A stretch of 64,000 nt of DNA from Pseudoduganella danionis (GTDB taxonomy: Bacteria > Pseudomonadota > Gammaproteobacteria > Burkholderiales > Burkholderiaceae_D), in contig NZ_WNKW01000004.1 in assembly GCF_009720775.1 (NCBI RefSeq), positions 1-64,000 of the forward strand, given 5' to 3'. Below, piece after piece: positions 45,723 to 55,867 of this stretch (position 1 is the first letter of the stretch; the number at the start of each line of letters is the position of its first letter). The notes beneath the pieces were generated by a model, which ran no database searches, was not told where the DNA came from, and saw only the letters and a program-made list of their open reading frames with translations. Position numbers and translations under genes: made by a program.

Positions 45723-46280
45723 CTATTGCAGACGGTCGAAGCCGGGTACGGGGGCTATCGGAGCGGGAGTACTGGCCGGGTGTACGGCCGGTGCCGGTAC
45801 GGCCGGCGTTGTTGGGGCGCCTGATACTGGCGGCTGCGGCATCGGCGTAGCCTGCAGCGGCGATGGTGCCGGCGTCGTGCTGGCAGTAGCATCACTGGCC
45901 AGTTCGATGCGCTTCAGGGCACCGCCTTCGGACAGCACCACATATTTGGCCTGCACTTCCTTGATGGTGACGCCGGGGGCGATTTCGCGGCCCTGCCCGT
46001 ATGCCATCGCCGGCTGGCCATCGACCGAAATGATGGCGGCACTGTCGCTGCCATGCGCCGCCACCACACCTTTGAGCTGGTAGTTGCTGGCCGCAACCAC
46101 GCTGATCTGGCCGCCGAACAGGCCCTTGGCCGCTTCCAGATTGAGCGGCACAGCCAGCGGCTGCGGTGCTGCCGCCAATGGGCGCTGGGCCGGCTTGAAT
46201 AGCTGCAGCGCCCAGTAGGCCAGCGATGCCGACAGCAGCACCACGGCGAAAACAGTGAGGATTAAGGGCAAACGCTTCAT
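45723..46280 (-). CDS. gspC: Type II secretion system protein GspC, short form
   Basis: Inner-membrane link between the T2SS platform and the secretin. The 185-aa protein has one N-terminal membrane helix (LILTVFAVVLLSASLAYWALQLF) and the periplasmic homology region (about 50-130; AAKGLFGGQISVVAASNYQLKGVVAAHGSDSAAIISVDGQPAMAYGQGREIAPGVTIKEVQAKYVVL). The PDZ domain of long GspC proteins is absent; instead there is a Pro/Ala/Thr-rich tail of about 50 residues. Substrate selection often involves the PDZ domain, so its lack is notable. It follows gspF by 18 bases. Confidence 0.9.
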   Translation of the reverse strand: MKRLPLILTVFAVVLLSASLAYWALQLFKPAQRPLAAAPQPLAVPLNLEAAKGLFGGQISVVAASNYQLKGVVAAHGSDSAAIISVDGQPAMAYGQGREIAPGVTIKEVQAKYVVLSEGGALKRIELASDATASTTPAPSPLQATPMPQPPVSGAPTTPAVPAPAVHPASTPAPIAPVPGFDRLQ

Positions 46281-46298
46281 GGTCTAAAGTTTTCCGGT

Positions 46299-47519
46299 TT
46301 AGCGAACCAGCTGGTTAATTTCGATAATAGGCATCAGCACTGCCAGCACGATCAGCAGTACCACCACACCCATGGCCAGAATCAGGGCCGGCTCCAGCAG
46401 GCCGGCAATGGTCAGGGTGCGGCGTTCCAGATCGGATTCCTGTGCCGCCGCGGCGCGGTTCAGCATGGCGGGTAGCTCGCCCGTGATTTCGCCGGCCCGT
46501 ATCATGTGGATCAACATGGGCGGGAAGTGCTTCTGCGCCGACAGGGCACGCGCCAGACTGACGCCTTCGCGCACCGCATCGCTGGCCTGTTCGACCAGTT
46601 CGCGCATGGCCACGTTGGACAGGGTATCGCGGCTGGTTTCCAGCGCGCGCAAGATCGGCACACCGGAACCGGTGGTAATCGCCAGCGTGCTGGCAAAACG
46701 GGCCGTATTCAGGCTGCGCTCGAATTTGCCATACAGCGGCGCCGTCAGCAGCCAGGTATGCCAGCGCCGCTTGAGCACGGGATTCTGCAGCGCACGGCGC
46801 CAGCCTACCCACGCGCCCACCAGTGCGATCGCCACCACGATGCCGTAGTGGCGGACGAAATCGGAGATCGCCAGCATCACGATGGTCAGCAACGGCAGCT
46901 TCTGTTTGGTGTTGGCGAACACGGAAACGATCTGCGGCACCACATAGGTGAGCAGGAAAATCACGATGGCAAACGCCACCACCGTGACGATGGCCGGATA
47001 GGTGAACGCCAGCCGTACTTTCTGGATCAGCGCATTGCGCCGTTCGATGTAGTCGGCCAGCCGCGATAGCACGCGCGACAGCTGGCCTATCTGTTCGCCC
47101 GAGGCCACCAGCGCACGGTAGATTTCGGCGAAGTCGCGCGGGTGGCGCGACAGCGTATCGGACAGTGCTGCACCGCCTATCACTTCGGAACGGATAGAGG
47201 CGATCAGGTCGCGCACATAATTGCGCTCGGCCTGTTCCAGCAGCGCCGTAAAGGCTTGCTCGAGCGGCAGCCCGGCTTCCAGCAGGCTGGCCAGCTGGCG
47301 CGTGAACAGGGCCAGCTCGTTGGCCGACAGGCGCTCGCCCAGACCGTGGCTGCGTGCTGCGCCGCTGGCATCGACCTGCGCGGCGATGACATCGACTGCG
47401 AGCGGCACCAGTCCCTGCGCGCGCAGCTCGGCGCGGGCCGAACGGGCGCTATCGGCATTGAGGACGCCTTTCTTGCTGGCGCCACCGGCATCGACGGCTT
47501 CATAACGGAATGCTGGCAT
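46299..47519 (-). CDS. gspF: Type II secretion system inner-membrane platform protein GspF
   Basis: Polytopic core of the T2SS platform, which couples the ATPase GspE to pseudopilus growth. The 406-aa protein has two copies of the T2SSF domain (about 70-190 and 270-395) with signature LARFTRQLASLLEAGLPLEQA-type text (here ELALFTRQLASLLEAGLPLEQAFTALLEQ), membrane helices at IVTVVAFAIVIFLLTYVV, YGIVVAIALVGAWVGW and LILAMGVVVLLIVLAVLMPIIE, and the terminal QLVR. Start ATG 47519; gspE ends 10 bases upstream. Confidence 0.95.
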   Translation of the reverse strand: MPAFRYEAVDAGGASKKGVLNADSARSARAELRAQGLVPLAVDVIAAQVDASGAARSHGLGERLSANELALFTRQLASLLEAGLPLEQAFTALLEQAERNYVRDLIASIRSEVIGGAALSDTLSRHPRDFAEIYRALVASGEQIGQLSRVLSRLADYIERRNALIQKVRLAFTYPAIVTVVAFAIVIFLLTYVVPQIVSVFANTKQKLPLLTIVMLAISDFVRHYGIVVAIALVGAWVGWRRALQNPVLKRRWHTWLLTAPLYGKFERSLNTARFASTLAITTGSGVPILRALETSRDTLSNVAMRELVEQASDAVREGVSLARALSAQKHFPPMLIHMIRAGEITGELPAMLNRAAAAQESDLERRTLTIAGLLEPALILAMGVVVLLIVLAVLMPIIEINQLVR

Positions 47520-47529
47520 GGTCGCTCGT

Positions 47530-48951
47530 CTAGTCCTTGGTCACACGCAGCAGTTCGGCCGGCGTAGTTACACCCTGCTCGAGCCAGCGTTCGCCATCGG
47601 CGCGCATGGTCTGCATGCCGCCCGCAATCGCGCTGGCGCGCACTTCCGCTTCCGAGGCACGGTTGTGGATCTGGGCCCGGATCTGCTCCGTGGTCTGCAG
47701 CAGTTCGTATATCCCCACCCGGCCCTGATAGCCCGTGTGGCCGCAGTGCTCGCAGCCGACCGCATGCCACACACCCTGCTCGTGACGCTTGCAGCTACCG
47801 CACAGTTTGCGCACCAGCCGCTGCGCCAGTACGCCCAGCAGCGATGACGATAGCAGGAAGGGTTCTATGCCCATGTCCAGCAAGCGCGTCACGGCCGCAG
47901 CGGCATCGTTGGTGTGCAGCGTGGCCAGCACCAGATGGCCCGTCAGCGAAGCCTGCACGGCAATCTGCGCCGTTTCCAGATCGCGGATCTCGCCTATCAT
48001 GATCACGTCCGGGTCCTGACGCAGAATCGCGCGCAGGGCCTTGGCAAAAGTCATGTCGATACGCGGGTTGACCTGGGTCTGGCCCACGCCATTCAGGTCG
48101 TACTCGATCGGGTCTTCCACCGTCATGATGTTGGTGCTGGTGGCGTTCAGCATGGACAGCGCCGCATACAGCGTGGTGGTTTTACCGGAACCGGTAGGCC
48201 CGGTCACCAGCACGATGCCGTGCGGCTGCTTGATCAGCGCATCGAAATCAGCGAGCATCTCGCGGCCCATGCCCAGATGCTGCAGATCGAGCCGGCCCGC
48301 TTCCTTGTCCAGCAGACGCAGCACGGCGCGTTCGCCATGGCCGGTCGGCAAAGTAGAGACCCGTACATCGACCGGCTTGCCGCCTATGCGCAGGGTGATA
48401 CGGCCATCCTGCGGCAGACGTTTTTCGGCGATGTCGAGCTGCGCCATGATCTTGATACGCGAAATCAGCGAACCGTGGATGGCCTTGCGCGGCCGCACGA
48501 TGTCGCGCAGCGCGCCGTCGATGCGGAAGCGCACCACCGAGGTCTGCTCGAACGGTTCGATGTGAATGTCCGAGGCGCTATCGCGCAGCGCCTGCGTCAG
48601 CAGCGCATTGATCATGCGGATTACGGGCGCATCGTCGGACGATTCCAGCAAGTCCTCGATGGCCGGTACGTCCTGCAGCAAACGGGTCAGATCGAGGTCG
48701 GCATCGAATTCTTCCGCCACCACCGAGGCATTGCCGCCCGAGCTGGCGTAAGCGGCGGCGATGGCAGCATCGAGATCGGCCCGCGCCAGACTGGTGAGCT
48801 GGATGCGGCCAAACCGGCGCGACACTTCGGCGATGGCTGCTGGCGCCGTGGCACCGCACACGCGTACTTCGACCGTACCTTCGGCCGTGTCGCTGGGTTG
48901 GGCCAGCAGCAGAAAATCGCGTGCAAACGCGTAAGGTAACAGGTTGCTCAT
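47530..48951 (-). CDS. gspE: Type II secretion system ATPase GspE
   Basis: Cytoplasmic hexameric ATPase that powers pseudopilus assembly. The 473-aa protein has Walker [16 protein letters not shown], the Asp box, Walker [17 protein letters not shown] and the His box. A C-terminal four-Cys zinc module ([24 protein letters not shown]) is also present. The N1E region is short. The start is the ATG at 48951, one base after the gspD stop codon; an in-frame beginning at 48981 would lie inside gspD. No clear ribosome site, as expected for a coupled start. Confidence 0.96.
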   Translation of the reverse strand: MSNLLPYAFARDFLLLAQPSDTAEGTVEVRVCGATAPAAIAEVSRRFGRIQLTSLARADLDAAIAAAYASSGGNASVVAEEFDADLDLTRLLQDVPAIEDLLESSDDAPVIRMINALLTQALRDSASDIHIEPFEQTSVVRFRIDGALRDIVRPRKAIHGSLISRIKIMAQLDIAEKRLPQDGRITLRIGGKPVDVRVSTLPTGHGERAVLRLLDKEAGRLDLQHLGMGREMLADFDALIKQPHGIVLVTGPTGSGKTTTLYAALSMLNATSTNIMTVEDPIEYDLNGVGQTQVNPRIDMTFAKALRAILRQDPDVIMIGEIRDLETAQIAVQASLTGHLVLATLHTNDAAAAVTRLLDMGIEPFLLSSSLLGVLAQRLVRKLCGSCKRHEQGVWHAVGCEHCGHTGYQGRVGIYELLQTTEQIRAQIHNRASEAEVRASAIAGGMQTMRADGERWLEQGVTTPAELLRVTKD

Positions 48952-48952
48952 G

Positions 48953-51175
48953 TTACTGCTGCTTGCCAGTTTCGCCTGCACCCGGTGCGCGCGCCGGCAC
49001 TGGCGCCGGCGGTACGGGGCGCGCTACCGCACCGCTACCGACAGGCACACCATCCTGCAACTGCGGCAGCAGCGGCTGGCCCAGATCCTTGACCAGTATG
49101 CTATCGGCCGGTTTGACGGCTTCCTGCGCCGCACGCATGTAATCATAACGGTCAGTGGCCAGCGAAGTGCTCTGCTCCTTGTTGCGGATGACTACAGGGC
49201 GCAGGAACACCATCAGGTTGGTCTTCTTGCGGGTGCGGCTCTGGTACTTGAACAGATTGCCCAGCACAGGAATATCACCGAGGCCGCGCACCTTGTCCGT
49301 GCCATCGCCTTCAGTATCTTCAATCAGGCCGCCCAGCACAATGATCTGGCCATCGTCGGCAATCACATTATTCTCGATCACGCGCTTATTCAGAGTAATG
49401 CCGGAGGCTGCCGTCAGCGTCGATTTATCAACGCTCGAAGTCTCGTGATAGATCGCCATCTTGATGGTGCCGCCTTCGGAAATTTGCGGCCGCACTTTCA
49501 GCGTCAGACCCACTTCGCGCCGCTCTATGGTCTGGAACGGATTGCTGGCGGTGCCGGAGGTGGTGGTGAACTGGCCGCTCAGGATAGGCACGTTCTGGCC
49601 TACCTGTATCGATGCCAGCTCGTTATCCAGCGTGATCATGTTCGGCGTGGACAGAATATTGGCATTGCCGTCCGATTCCAGCGAGTGCGCCAGCGCACCC
49701 AGTCCGAGACCGCCCGCCACCTGCTTGAACACGCCGATCGACAGGCCGTTGCCGGGTAGCGTGGAACTGCTGGAGGTACTGCTGGTCGAGGTCTTGCCGC
49801 GCAGCGTGCTGGCGATAGTGGCGATATTGTTGTTGGTACCGCCCGTCGAATACGACTGCAGGCCACCCACGCGGTAGGTGCTGTTTTCGTTGCCGGTTGC
49901 GCCTACCCACTGTACGCCGAATTCGGAAGCCTTGTCCGACGAAACTTCGACGATCAGCGATTCGATATACACCTGGGCGCGGCGCACGTCGAGCTGGTCG
50001 ATCACGGCACGCAGATTGCGGTACACCGATTCCGGCGCCGTGATGATCAGGGTGTTGGTGGTGGAATCGGCCTGAATGTAGCCGGCAGTGCCGCCACCGG
50101 CCTGTTGCTGCTGCGAGCTATTGCTCAGCAGCGGATTGGTAGGACCACCGGACGAGCTGCCGCTGCTGCCGCTGTTCTGGCTATTCATGCTGCTCTGGTT
50201 CTGGCCCGACTGGCCGCTGCTCTGCAAGCCGGTGGCCGTGGCGGCCGAGGTATCGCCCGACATTACGGAGCGCAGCGTCTGCGCCAGCTTGGCCGCTTCC
50301 GCATTCTTCAGGTAGACCACGTGCACATTGCCCAGTTCTGCGGTGGGCTGATCGAGTTTCGCGATCAGCGACTTGGCCAGATTGGCACGTGCAGCCGATG
50401 GCGCGCGCAGCACCAGCGAATTGGTACGAGGGTCGGCCAGCACACTGGTCTTGCCTGCATCGCCAGCACTCGCGCCGCCTTCGAGCAGCTTGTTGACCAT
50501 GGTGGCCAGATCGCTGGCGATGGCATAACGCACCGGGATCACATCGAGATCGGCCACGGCCGGTACATCGAGCGCCGCCACAATCTTGGCCAGACGCTTG
50601 ACGTTGTCGGCGTAATCCGTCACCACCACGCTGTTGTTGCCGGGGTTGGCGTTAATCGTGTTATTCGGCGAAATCAGCGGACGCAGCACCGTCACCACGT
50701 TGGCGGCTGATTCGTAATTGAGCTGGAAAATCTGGCTTACCACCTGATCGCCTTTGGCGGCGGCCTGTCCAGCCCCCACCTGGGTAGGACCGGCCTGCAG
50801 CTTGGCGTCGGCTTCCGGCACCACCTTGGCATAGCCGTCGCCGCTGACCACGGCGAAGCCCTGCAGGCGCAGTGCGGAAGTGAGCAGATTGAAGGCCTGC
50901 GCCTTGCTGATGGATTTTTCCGACACCAGCGTCAGCGTGCCTTTCACGCGCGGGTCGATCACGAAGGTGATATTGGTGTAATGGCCCACGGCCTTGATCA
51001 CGGATTCGATATCGGCGCCGACAAAGTTCAGAGCCGCTTCTTCCGCTGCCTGCGCGCGCAATGGCAGCAGCATGAGGGCGGTGGGCAGCGTGCCGAGTGC
51101 GCAGCACAGCATCGCACCAGCGCTCAGGCGACGCAGCGCAGGAAGGTGGGTTCGTTGCAGGGACGGTGTTTTCAT
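48953..51175 (-). CDS. gspD: Type II secretion system secretin GspD
   Basis: Outer-membrane pore of the T2SS. The 740-aa protein has a signal peptide, the N0 domain (about 47-125, [27 protein letters not shown]), N1-N3 domains with N3 carrying an unusual Gly/Ser/Gln/Asn-rich loop (about 310-370, from [13 protein letters not shown]), and the secretin core ([25 protein letters not shown]) ending near [12 protein letters not shown]. Start ATG 51175. It follows gspN by 20 bases and comes before gspE, whose start overlaps nearly its stop. Confidence 0.96.
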   Translation of the reverse strand: MKTPSLQRTHLPALRRLSAGAMLCCALGTLPTALMLLPLRAQAAEEAALNFVGADIESVIKAVGHYTNITFVIDPRVKGTLTLVSEKSISKAQAFNLLTSALRLQGFAVVSGDGYAKVVPEADAKLQAGPTQVGAGQAAAKGDQVVSQIFQLNYESAANVVTVLRPLISPNNTINANPGNNSVVVTDYADNVKRLAKIVAALDVPAVADLDVIPVRYAIASDLATMVNKLLEGGASAGDAGKTSVLADPRTNSLVLRAPSAARANLAKSLIAKLDQPTAELGNVHVVYLKNAEAAKLAQTLRSVMSGDTSAATATGLQSSGQSGQNQSSMNSQNSGSSGSSSGGPTNPLLSNSSQQQQAGGGTAGYIQADSTTNTLIITAPESVYRNLRAVIDQLDVRRAQVYIESLIVEVSSDKASEFGVQWVGATGNENSTYRVGGLQSYSTGGTNNNIATIASTLRGKTSTSSTSSSSTLPGNGLSIGVFKQVAGGLGLGALAHSLESDGNANILSTPNMITLDNELASIQVGQNVPILSGQFTTTSGTASNPFQTIERREVGLTLKVRPQISEGGTIKMAIYHETSSVDKSTLTAASGITLNKRVIENNVIADDGQIIVLGGLIEDTEGDGTDKVRGLGDIPVLGNLFKYQSRTRKKTNLMVFLRPVVIRNKEQSTSLATDRYDYMRAAQEAVKPADSILVKDLGQPLLPQLQDGVPVGSGAVARPVPPAPVPARAPGAGETGKQQ

Positions 51176-51195
51176 TGTCTGAACTTTTTCTGAAC

Positions 51196-51969
51196 TTAGT
51201 GGAACTCTAAAGCGATGATGTTGCGCTCACTATTCGGCTTGCGCTGGCCCAGCAGATTAAGCAGGTTGGCCAGTGCTTCTTCACTTCCTCGTGCTGCTTC
51301 GGCCTGGCCGGAAAACTGCAACCGGCCATGATCGAGACTACCTTTGCCGCTTAACAGCAAAGGCCCGCTGGTCGAAGCCAGCGTCAGCGCCGCCGACTGG
51401 CCCTGCCAGTCCAGCGCCAACTGGTAACTACCAAGCGGCCGCACGGACGACAGGCGCGAAGCCATCTCGCGCATCTCCAGCGTGGTGCGGCCCTGCACTG
51501 TTAGCTGACGCTGTTCCAGCGCCAGCTCCAGCGTGGTCCACGACAGCCGCATCACGCCACTGGGCGCAATCGTATTCAGCGGCGCGCCCAGTCCGGACAG
51601 GCTGGTGGCCGGCAGCAGCAGCGCCGAAGGACTCAGTTGCCAGTGCGTCCAGCCACCTTTGACGGTCAGCGGCTGCGCCAGCGATACACTGTTCACTAGC
51701 TGTACTTCCACCATGCCCAGCAAGGCCAGCGGCGATATCGACCAGCTAAAACGTCCGGGCAGCAGCGGCGTCACGGCACTGTTATTGCCCGGTGCTCCGC
51801 CGATAAACGCCGAACCGCGCCACAGCGTACCCTGCGCATCCCCCAGCGTCAAACGGCCGCCGCTCTGCTGCTCCACCAGCACCCCCAGCCAGCTAGCCGG
51901 CAGAAACACGGCCAGCGTCAGCAGCCCGCTCAGGAGCACGGTCAGCAACCATAACATGCTACGCTTCAT
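51196..51969 (-). CDS. gspN: Type II secretion system protein GspN
   Basis: A 257-aa accessory T2SS protein, anchored by one N-terminal helix (MLWLLTVLLSGLLTLAVFLPASWLG) with the rest in the periplasm. The family blocks RLTLGDAQGTLWRGSAFIGG and LPGRFSWSISPLALLG are clear. GspN is missing from many T2SS clusters and its exact role is not settled. It lies between gspM and gspD, 15 and 20 bases from them. Confidence 0.88.
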   Translation of the reverse strand: MKRSMLWLLTVLLSGLLTLAVFLPASWLGVLVEQQSGGRLTLGDAQGTLWRGSAFIGGAPGNNSAVTPLLPGRFSWSISPLALLGMVEVQLVNSVSLAQPLTVKGGWTHWQLSPSALLLPATSLSGLGAPLNTIAPSGVMRLSWTTLELALEQRQLTVQGRTTLEMREMASRLSSVRPLGSYQLALDWQGQSAALTLASTSGPLLLSGKGSLDHGRLQFSGQAEAARGSEEALANLLNLLGQRKPNSERNIIALEFH

Positions 51970-51984
51970 AAACCCGCTTTCCGC

Positions 51985-52515
51985 CTAGCGACCGGCACTG
52001 CTCTGGCGCAGCGTCAGCGTGGCATTCACCATGCCCGCGGCGTCCTGCGCGCTGATGCTGGCATCCTGCAGCTGGATCTTGCTTTCCACCCGCACCGCAT
52101 CGAGCCATACCACCAGCGCGGCAAACGGCACACCATTCAGCTGCACCTTGGCGTATTCCCCCGTAATCGCCAGCGACTGGGGATTCAGGCCACGCGTCGT
52201 CAGGCTGCTGTTCAGCGTATCGCGCGACATGGGCGAAGGCGCAATGCTGTTCTGGTTGCGCAGTGCTGCCGCCTGCGCGGCCAGCGCCTGCAGCTCGGCC
52301 GCCTGCTGGCGCAGTTCCGGCAGTGCCTTGCGCAGCTTGTCGCGTCCTTCCAGCGCTGGTCCCACCAGCACGGAATAGAACAGGGCCGCCCCCAATACCA
52401 GGCCACCGACGCGCAGGAAAGTGCGTTCCTGTTCCGTGCGCGCACTCCAGAATGCCGCTGCGCGGGCCCGGTAGTCACTGATCTGCTGATTCATCTGCTG
52501 CGTCATAGCGCTCAT
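51985..52515 (-). CDS. gspM: Type II secretion system protein GspM
   Basis: Inner-membrane partner of GspL in the T2SS platform. The 176-aa product has a short cytoplasmic start (QISDYRARAAAFWSARTEQERTFLRVGG), one membrane helix (LVLGAALFYSVLVGPALEG), a coiled stretch (KLRKALPELRQQAAELQALAAQAAAL) and a ferredoxin-like periplasmic domain (LNSSLTTRGLNPQSLAI to NATLTLRQS). The ATG overlaps the gspL stop as ATGA; a second Met three codons in is possible. Confidence 0.9.
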   Translation of the reverse strand: MSAMTQQMNQQISDYRARAAAFWSARTEQERTFLRVGGLVLGAALFYSVLVGPALEGRDKLRKALPELRQQAAELQALAAQAAALRNQNSIAPSPMSRDTLNSSLTTRGLNPQSLAITGEYAKVQLNGVPFAALVVWLDAVRVESKIQLQDASISAQDAAGMVNATLTLRQSSAGR

Positions 52516-53759
52516 GATTTTCCTCCGGCGGCACCACGCAATACCCGGATCTGCCAGCTACCGGCAGAACTTTCCACCAGATCGAGCTGGCGCGCCGTCA
52601 GCGCGGCCCGCAATTGCCCCAGCGCGGCCGCATCCACCATATTCGGTTTCACTTTCAGCAACAGCGCACGTTCGCGATACTCCAGCGTGGCGATAATGTC
52701 TTTACGGGGCAGCACGGCCAGTGCCTCGCCCAGCGCCGCACTGAGGGTGGTAAATTCGTCGGCACCCGCTTCGCCACCATCGGCCTTGGCCAGCGCGATA
52801 TTCTTGCGCATCTGTTCAAGCGGATAGATCGCCGGTTCATTCGGATAGGCCGCTTTGAACGTCTGCAGCATGGTCTGGCGTACACTTTCGGCATCACGCC
52901 GCAAACCCAGCCACTCGACATTCAGCCCGATCACATTCACCAGTATCGCCAGCACACCTATGCGCAGCGGCCAGCGCCAGCGCTGCCACTGGCGGCCGGC
53001 ATTGCCGGTAGTGCCCAGCGCAGGCGCCAGATCAAGTGCGCTGGCACGGGCCGCAGCGATCCAGTGCACCCACTGGTCTTCCAGTACGCTGATGCCATGC
53101 ACAGCGTCACTGCCCGCCTGCAGGGCGGCAAACTGGGGCAGCAGGCCGGCCGGCAGATACAGCGTGACCGGATCGCTGCCGGCCAGTGCGCGCAAGGTCT
53201 GTAATGCCGCCTGCGGCTGGGCCGGCAGGGTCATGCCGAAACCGGCCGACTGCGCTGCGCGCACGGCCAGCTCGTAGCCGGCGTCGCTGACGCCCAGCGC
53301 CGCCGTTACCGTGCCCGGTTGATAGGGCAGGCAGAGTTGCGCAGGCAGCAGCGCAATGCTGTGCGCGCCCTGCGCCAGCAAAGCTTGCGCCAACCGCTCC
53401 AGCCAGACACGCTGCGCCACCGCCACCGTACGCAAGCCCTGCGCATCCGCCGCGCTGGCCGCCAGCACGCATTCGGCCGGATCGCCCAGCACCTGTTCTT
53501 CCACCAGACCGGGCAAGGCCGCTTTCAGACGGGCCGGCGACAGCGGTGGTGCCGTCACTTGCAGCAGCGTGACATCGGCCGCAGCCAGCAGCAGCACCAC
53601 GCGACGCGCTGCAGCCACCAGATCAGCCAGATTGCCCAGCGGCGCAGCGCCTTGCTGCATCAAATTGCCGGCATCGCCCACCAGCGCAAACGCGCAGCTC
53701 TGGGCCGCGCCGTTTTCGACGCTGGCCTTGGCCGGATAGCGGATAAAAAGTGTACTCAA
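52512..53759 (-). CDS. gspL: Type II secretion system protein GspL
   Basis: Bitopic T2SS platform protein that anchors GspE. The 415-aa protein has an actin-like cytoplasmic domain (about 1-260), one membrane helix (IGVLAILVNVIGLNVEWLGL) and a periplasmic ferredoxin-like domain (from about EFTTLSAALGEALAVLPRKDIIATLEYRERALLLKVKPNMVDAAALGQL). The start is a TTG at 53759 with GAGA upstream; no ATG opens the domain. It follows gspK by 27 bases and overlaps gspM by four. Confidence 0.9.
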   Translation of the reverse strand: MSTLFIRYPAKASVENGAAQSCAFALVGDAGNLMQQGAAPLGNLADLVAAARRVVLLLAAADVTLLQVTAPPLSPARLKAALPGLVEEQVLGDPAECVLAASAADAQGLRTVAVAQRVWLERLAQALLAQGAHSIALLPAQLCLPYQPGTVTAALGVSDAGYELAVRAAQSAGFGMTLPAQPQAALQTLRALAGSDPVTLYLPAGLLPQFAALQAGSDAVHGISVLEDQWVHWIAAARASALDLAPALGTTGNAGRQWQRWRWPLRIGVLAILVNVIGLNVEWLGLRRDAESVRQTMLQTFKAAYPNEPAIYPLEQMRKNIALAKADGGEAGADEFTTLSAALGEALAVLPRKDIIATLEYRERALLLKVKPNMVDAAALGQLRAALTARQLDLVESSAGSWQIRVLRGAAGGKS

Positions 53760-53786
53760 AGGGTCTCGCTTTCGTTCTTGCCTGTT

Positions 53787-54845
53787 CTAGTTTTCCCGTA
53801 TCCACAGCACCGTGGTCGCACCATTATTACCGGCACGCTTGAGCAATGACACCGTATCGAGCGTGGCACGATCAAGTTTCACCTTGCTCAGCGCCAGAAA
53901 ATAATTACTTTTTACATCAACGGGGATGCTCGCCTTCAGAGCGCCGTTCTGAAACATCTGCATCTGTTCCTCGAAATTCTGCCGGTTCTGGAACGGCGTA
54001 CGGCGACGCACATTCACCAGCGTGGCAGCATCCGCCAGCGACAGCCGGTCCACTGCGGCCGCCAGCAATTCTGCCGGTGCGGTGTTCACGTTCAGATCGG
54101 TCCGTTCCGGCAGCACGATCACCAGCTCGCGCAAGCGCTCGATGGCCGCCGGCGTGAAACCGCTGATTGCCAGCAGATCCTCCACCCGCAACATGCCCAG
54201 CGGCTGCGGCCCGTTAGCCTGCTGGCCAGTCTGCTGCGGGTTGGCAGTGCCGCCCGTTGGCAAGTTAGGCGGCGTTAGCGGCGCCGTCACGCCGGTGTTG
54301 GCCGCGCTTCCCGCAGCATTACTCGCCGCATCCTGTGCCAGCGTCTGCAGCGACTGTGCATTCACCACCGTCGTGGCCACCGTCTGTGCCAGCGCGGGAT
54401 CAAGCTGCACATGCTTGAGCAAGCGCTGGAATGCCGCCACCTGCTGCGGATCGGGTGCGCGCTGCCCGAGCTTCACCAGATTAGCCAGATTGTAGCGCGA
54501 CTGGGCATCCATCATGCGGCCGGACAGCGTGGCATTGAAATTTTCTGCCTGCGCGCGCTCCCGTTCGATGTAGTCATCCAGCCGGGTCTCTTCCAGCGGG
54601 GTGGCCCACACGCCGTTCAGCCGGGTTTGGCTGGAAGAGTCGATAAAGTCCTGATACAGCACCAGCCGGCTCAGATCGAGCGCACCGCGTACGATCCAGC
54701 GTGTCTGCAACTGCAGCCGCTGGTTCTCCATCGAGCGCACCTGCACCTGCTGCTGCCAGAACAGGCTGGCGACGATGGTCACCGCCAGAGTGGTCAGCAG
54801 CAGCGCTGTCACCACTGCCACCCCGCTTTCACGCCGGCGCATCAT
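53787..54845 (-). CDS. gspK: Type II secretion system minor pseudopilin GspK
   Basis: Tip pseudopilin, 352 aa. A short basic leader MMRRRESG precedes the hydrophobic N-terminal helix VAVVTALLLTTLAVTIVASLFW; cleavage by the prepilin peptidase would occur after the Gly. The large globular domain has the family blocks SRYNLANLVKLGQRAPDPQQVAAFQRLL and VEDLLAISGFTPAAIERLRELVIVLPERTDLNVNTAPAELLAAA. A Gly/Thr/Pro/Asn-rich insert lies around residues 175-220. The ATG at 54845 overlaps the gspJ stop (ATGA). Confidence 0.93.
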   Translation of the reverse strand: MMRRRESGVAVVTALLLTTLAVTIVASLFWQQQVQVRSMENQRLQLQTRWIVRGALDLSRLVLYQDFIDSSSQTRLNGVWATPLEETRLDDYIERERAQAENFNATLSGRMMDAQSRYNLANLVKLGQRAPDPQQVAAFQRLLKHVQLDPALAQTVATTVVNAQSLQTLAQDAASNAAGSAANTGVTAPLTPPNLPTGGTANPQQTGQQANGPQPLGMLRVEDLLAISGFTPAAIERLRELVIVLPERTDLNVNTAPAELLAAAVDRLSLADAATLVNVRRRTPFQNRQNFEEQMQMFQNGALKASIPVDVKSNYFLALSKVKLDRATLDTVSLLKRAGNNGATTVLWIREN

Positions 54846-55498
54846 AAAGCCCCCAGCAGGAATGATTTCACCAGCGGCAGGCCGCCGTCCTGCAGGGTCA
54901 GCGCCACTTCCATCCCGGTTGGCTCATTGGCGGGCTTCAGATTGCCGGCGGTGGAAATGCCGGCCGCAGACACCCAGCCCGTGCCTATCCAATAGCGTAC
55001 GCTCAAGCCCTGCACACCGCTCTGCAGCGCCACACTGCCCTGCGGTTCCTGATCGTCATTGCCCAGCGCCGCCTGCCACAGCGCGTCGAGCTGCTGCAGC
55101 TCGCGCGTGGCGACCGATTCGCGCCGCAGCAGTTCGCCGTTGCGCAAACGGTAGGACACCACCTGCAAGCGGGTCGGCTGCATATCGTTGAGTACCAGCC
55201 GCACCAGCGTCAGGCGCTGATTTTCCGCCTGCAGATAGGCCCGTCCCTGCAGCAGCGTGGCCGGTGCCAGGTTGGCAGCATCGCTTTGCAGCTGGGCGAA
55301 AGCCAGCTGCATGCCGCGCGTCTGGTTCATCTGCTGCGTCAGCGCGCTGCGCGAGCGGATGATGCCATCAAGGCCGCGCCAGCCCAGCACGGCGACGATG
55401 GCCAGTATCGAAATCGCCACCAGCAGTTCGATCAGCGTGAAGCCGCGTGCACGCGGCTTTGCACAGGCAGGCTGGGGGGGCAGACGGGTAGGCATCAT
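54842..55498 (-). CDS. gspJ: Type II secretion system minor pseudopilin GspJ
   Basis: A 218-aa minor pseudopilin. The prepilin site is RARGFTLIELLVAISILAIVAVLGWRGLDGI, with the conserved Glu at position +5 after cleavage. The later block RLQVVSYRLRNGELLRRE and GVQGLSVRYWIGTGWV suit GspJ. The start is the ATG at 55498, overlapping the gspI stop; upstream in-frame residues lie inside gspI and are not pilin-like. The leader of about 19 residues is longer than in classical prepilins. Confidence 0.92.
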   Translation of the reverse strand: MMPTRLPPQPACAKPRARGFTLIELLVAISILAIVAVLGWRGLDGIIRSRSALTQQMNQTRGMQLAFAQLQSDAANLAPATLLQGRAYLQAENQRLTLVRLVLNDMQPTRLQVVSYRLRNGELLRRESVATRELQQLDALWQAALGNDDQEPQGSVALQSGVQGLSVRYWIGTGWVSAAGISTAGNLKPANEPTGMEVALTLQDGGLPLVKSFLLGAL

Positions 55499-55866
55499 TG
55501 ATTGAGCACCAGTTGCACCAGCTTGACGATGCGCCGCTCTGGCGCGGCCTGATCGTAGACGCTCACTTCCACGCGGCGGAAACGGGGATTCGGGCTGGCG
55601 ATGACTTCTTCTTCGCACATCAGCTTCAGATCGGCCTGCGGGCATTCGTAGGTCTGCTTGCCCACGGCGGGGAACTGTTTACTCAGGCGCATCTGCACCA
55701 TGCGGTTCTCCGCCGACCACGTCGCCATCATGGAACTGCGCAAGCCATCGCTATTGGCCGTCAGGCTGCCCACCGCGCGCAAGGAAGCGCCCAGCGCCGT
55801 GCCGACGATCACCAGCGCCACCAGCACCTCCAGCAGGGTAAAGCCGTTCTGTTTGGTCGCGCCCAT
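55495..55866 (-). CDS. gspI: Type II secretion system minor pseudopilin GspI
   Basis: A 123-aa minor pseudopilin. The start MGATKQNGFTLLEVLVALVIVGTALGASLRAVGSL has a short leader and the Glu at +5. The globular part includes MATWSAENRMVQMRLSKQFPAVGKQTYECPQADLKLMCEEEVIASPNPRFRRVEVSVYD, the GspI pattern of two cysteines. The ATG at 55866 is one base after the gspH stop codon; the open frame extends upstream only within gspH. Forms the tip complex with GspJ and GspK. Confidence 0.93.
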   Translation of the reverse strand: MGATKQNGFTLLEVLVALVIVGTALGASLRAVGSLTANSDGLRSSMMATWSAENRMVQMRLSKQFPAVGKQTYECPQADLKLMCEEEVIASPNPRFRRVEVSVYDQAAPERRIVKLVQLVLNQ

Positions 55867-55867
55867 G

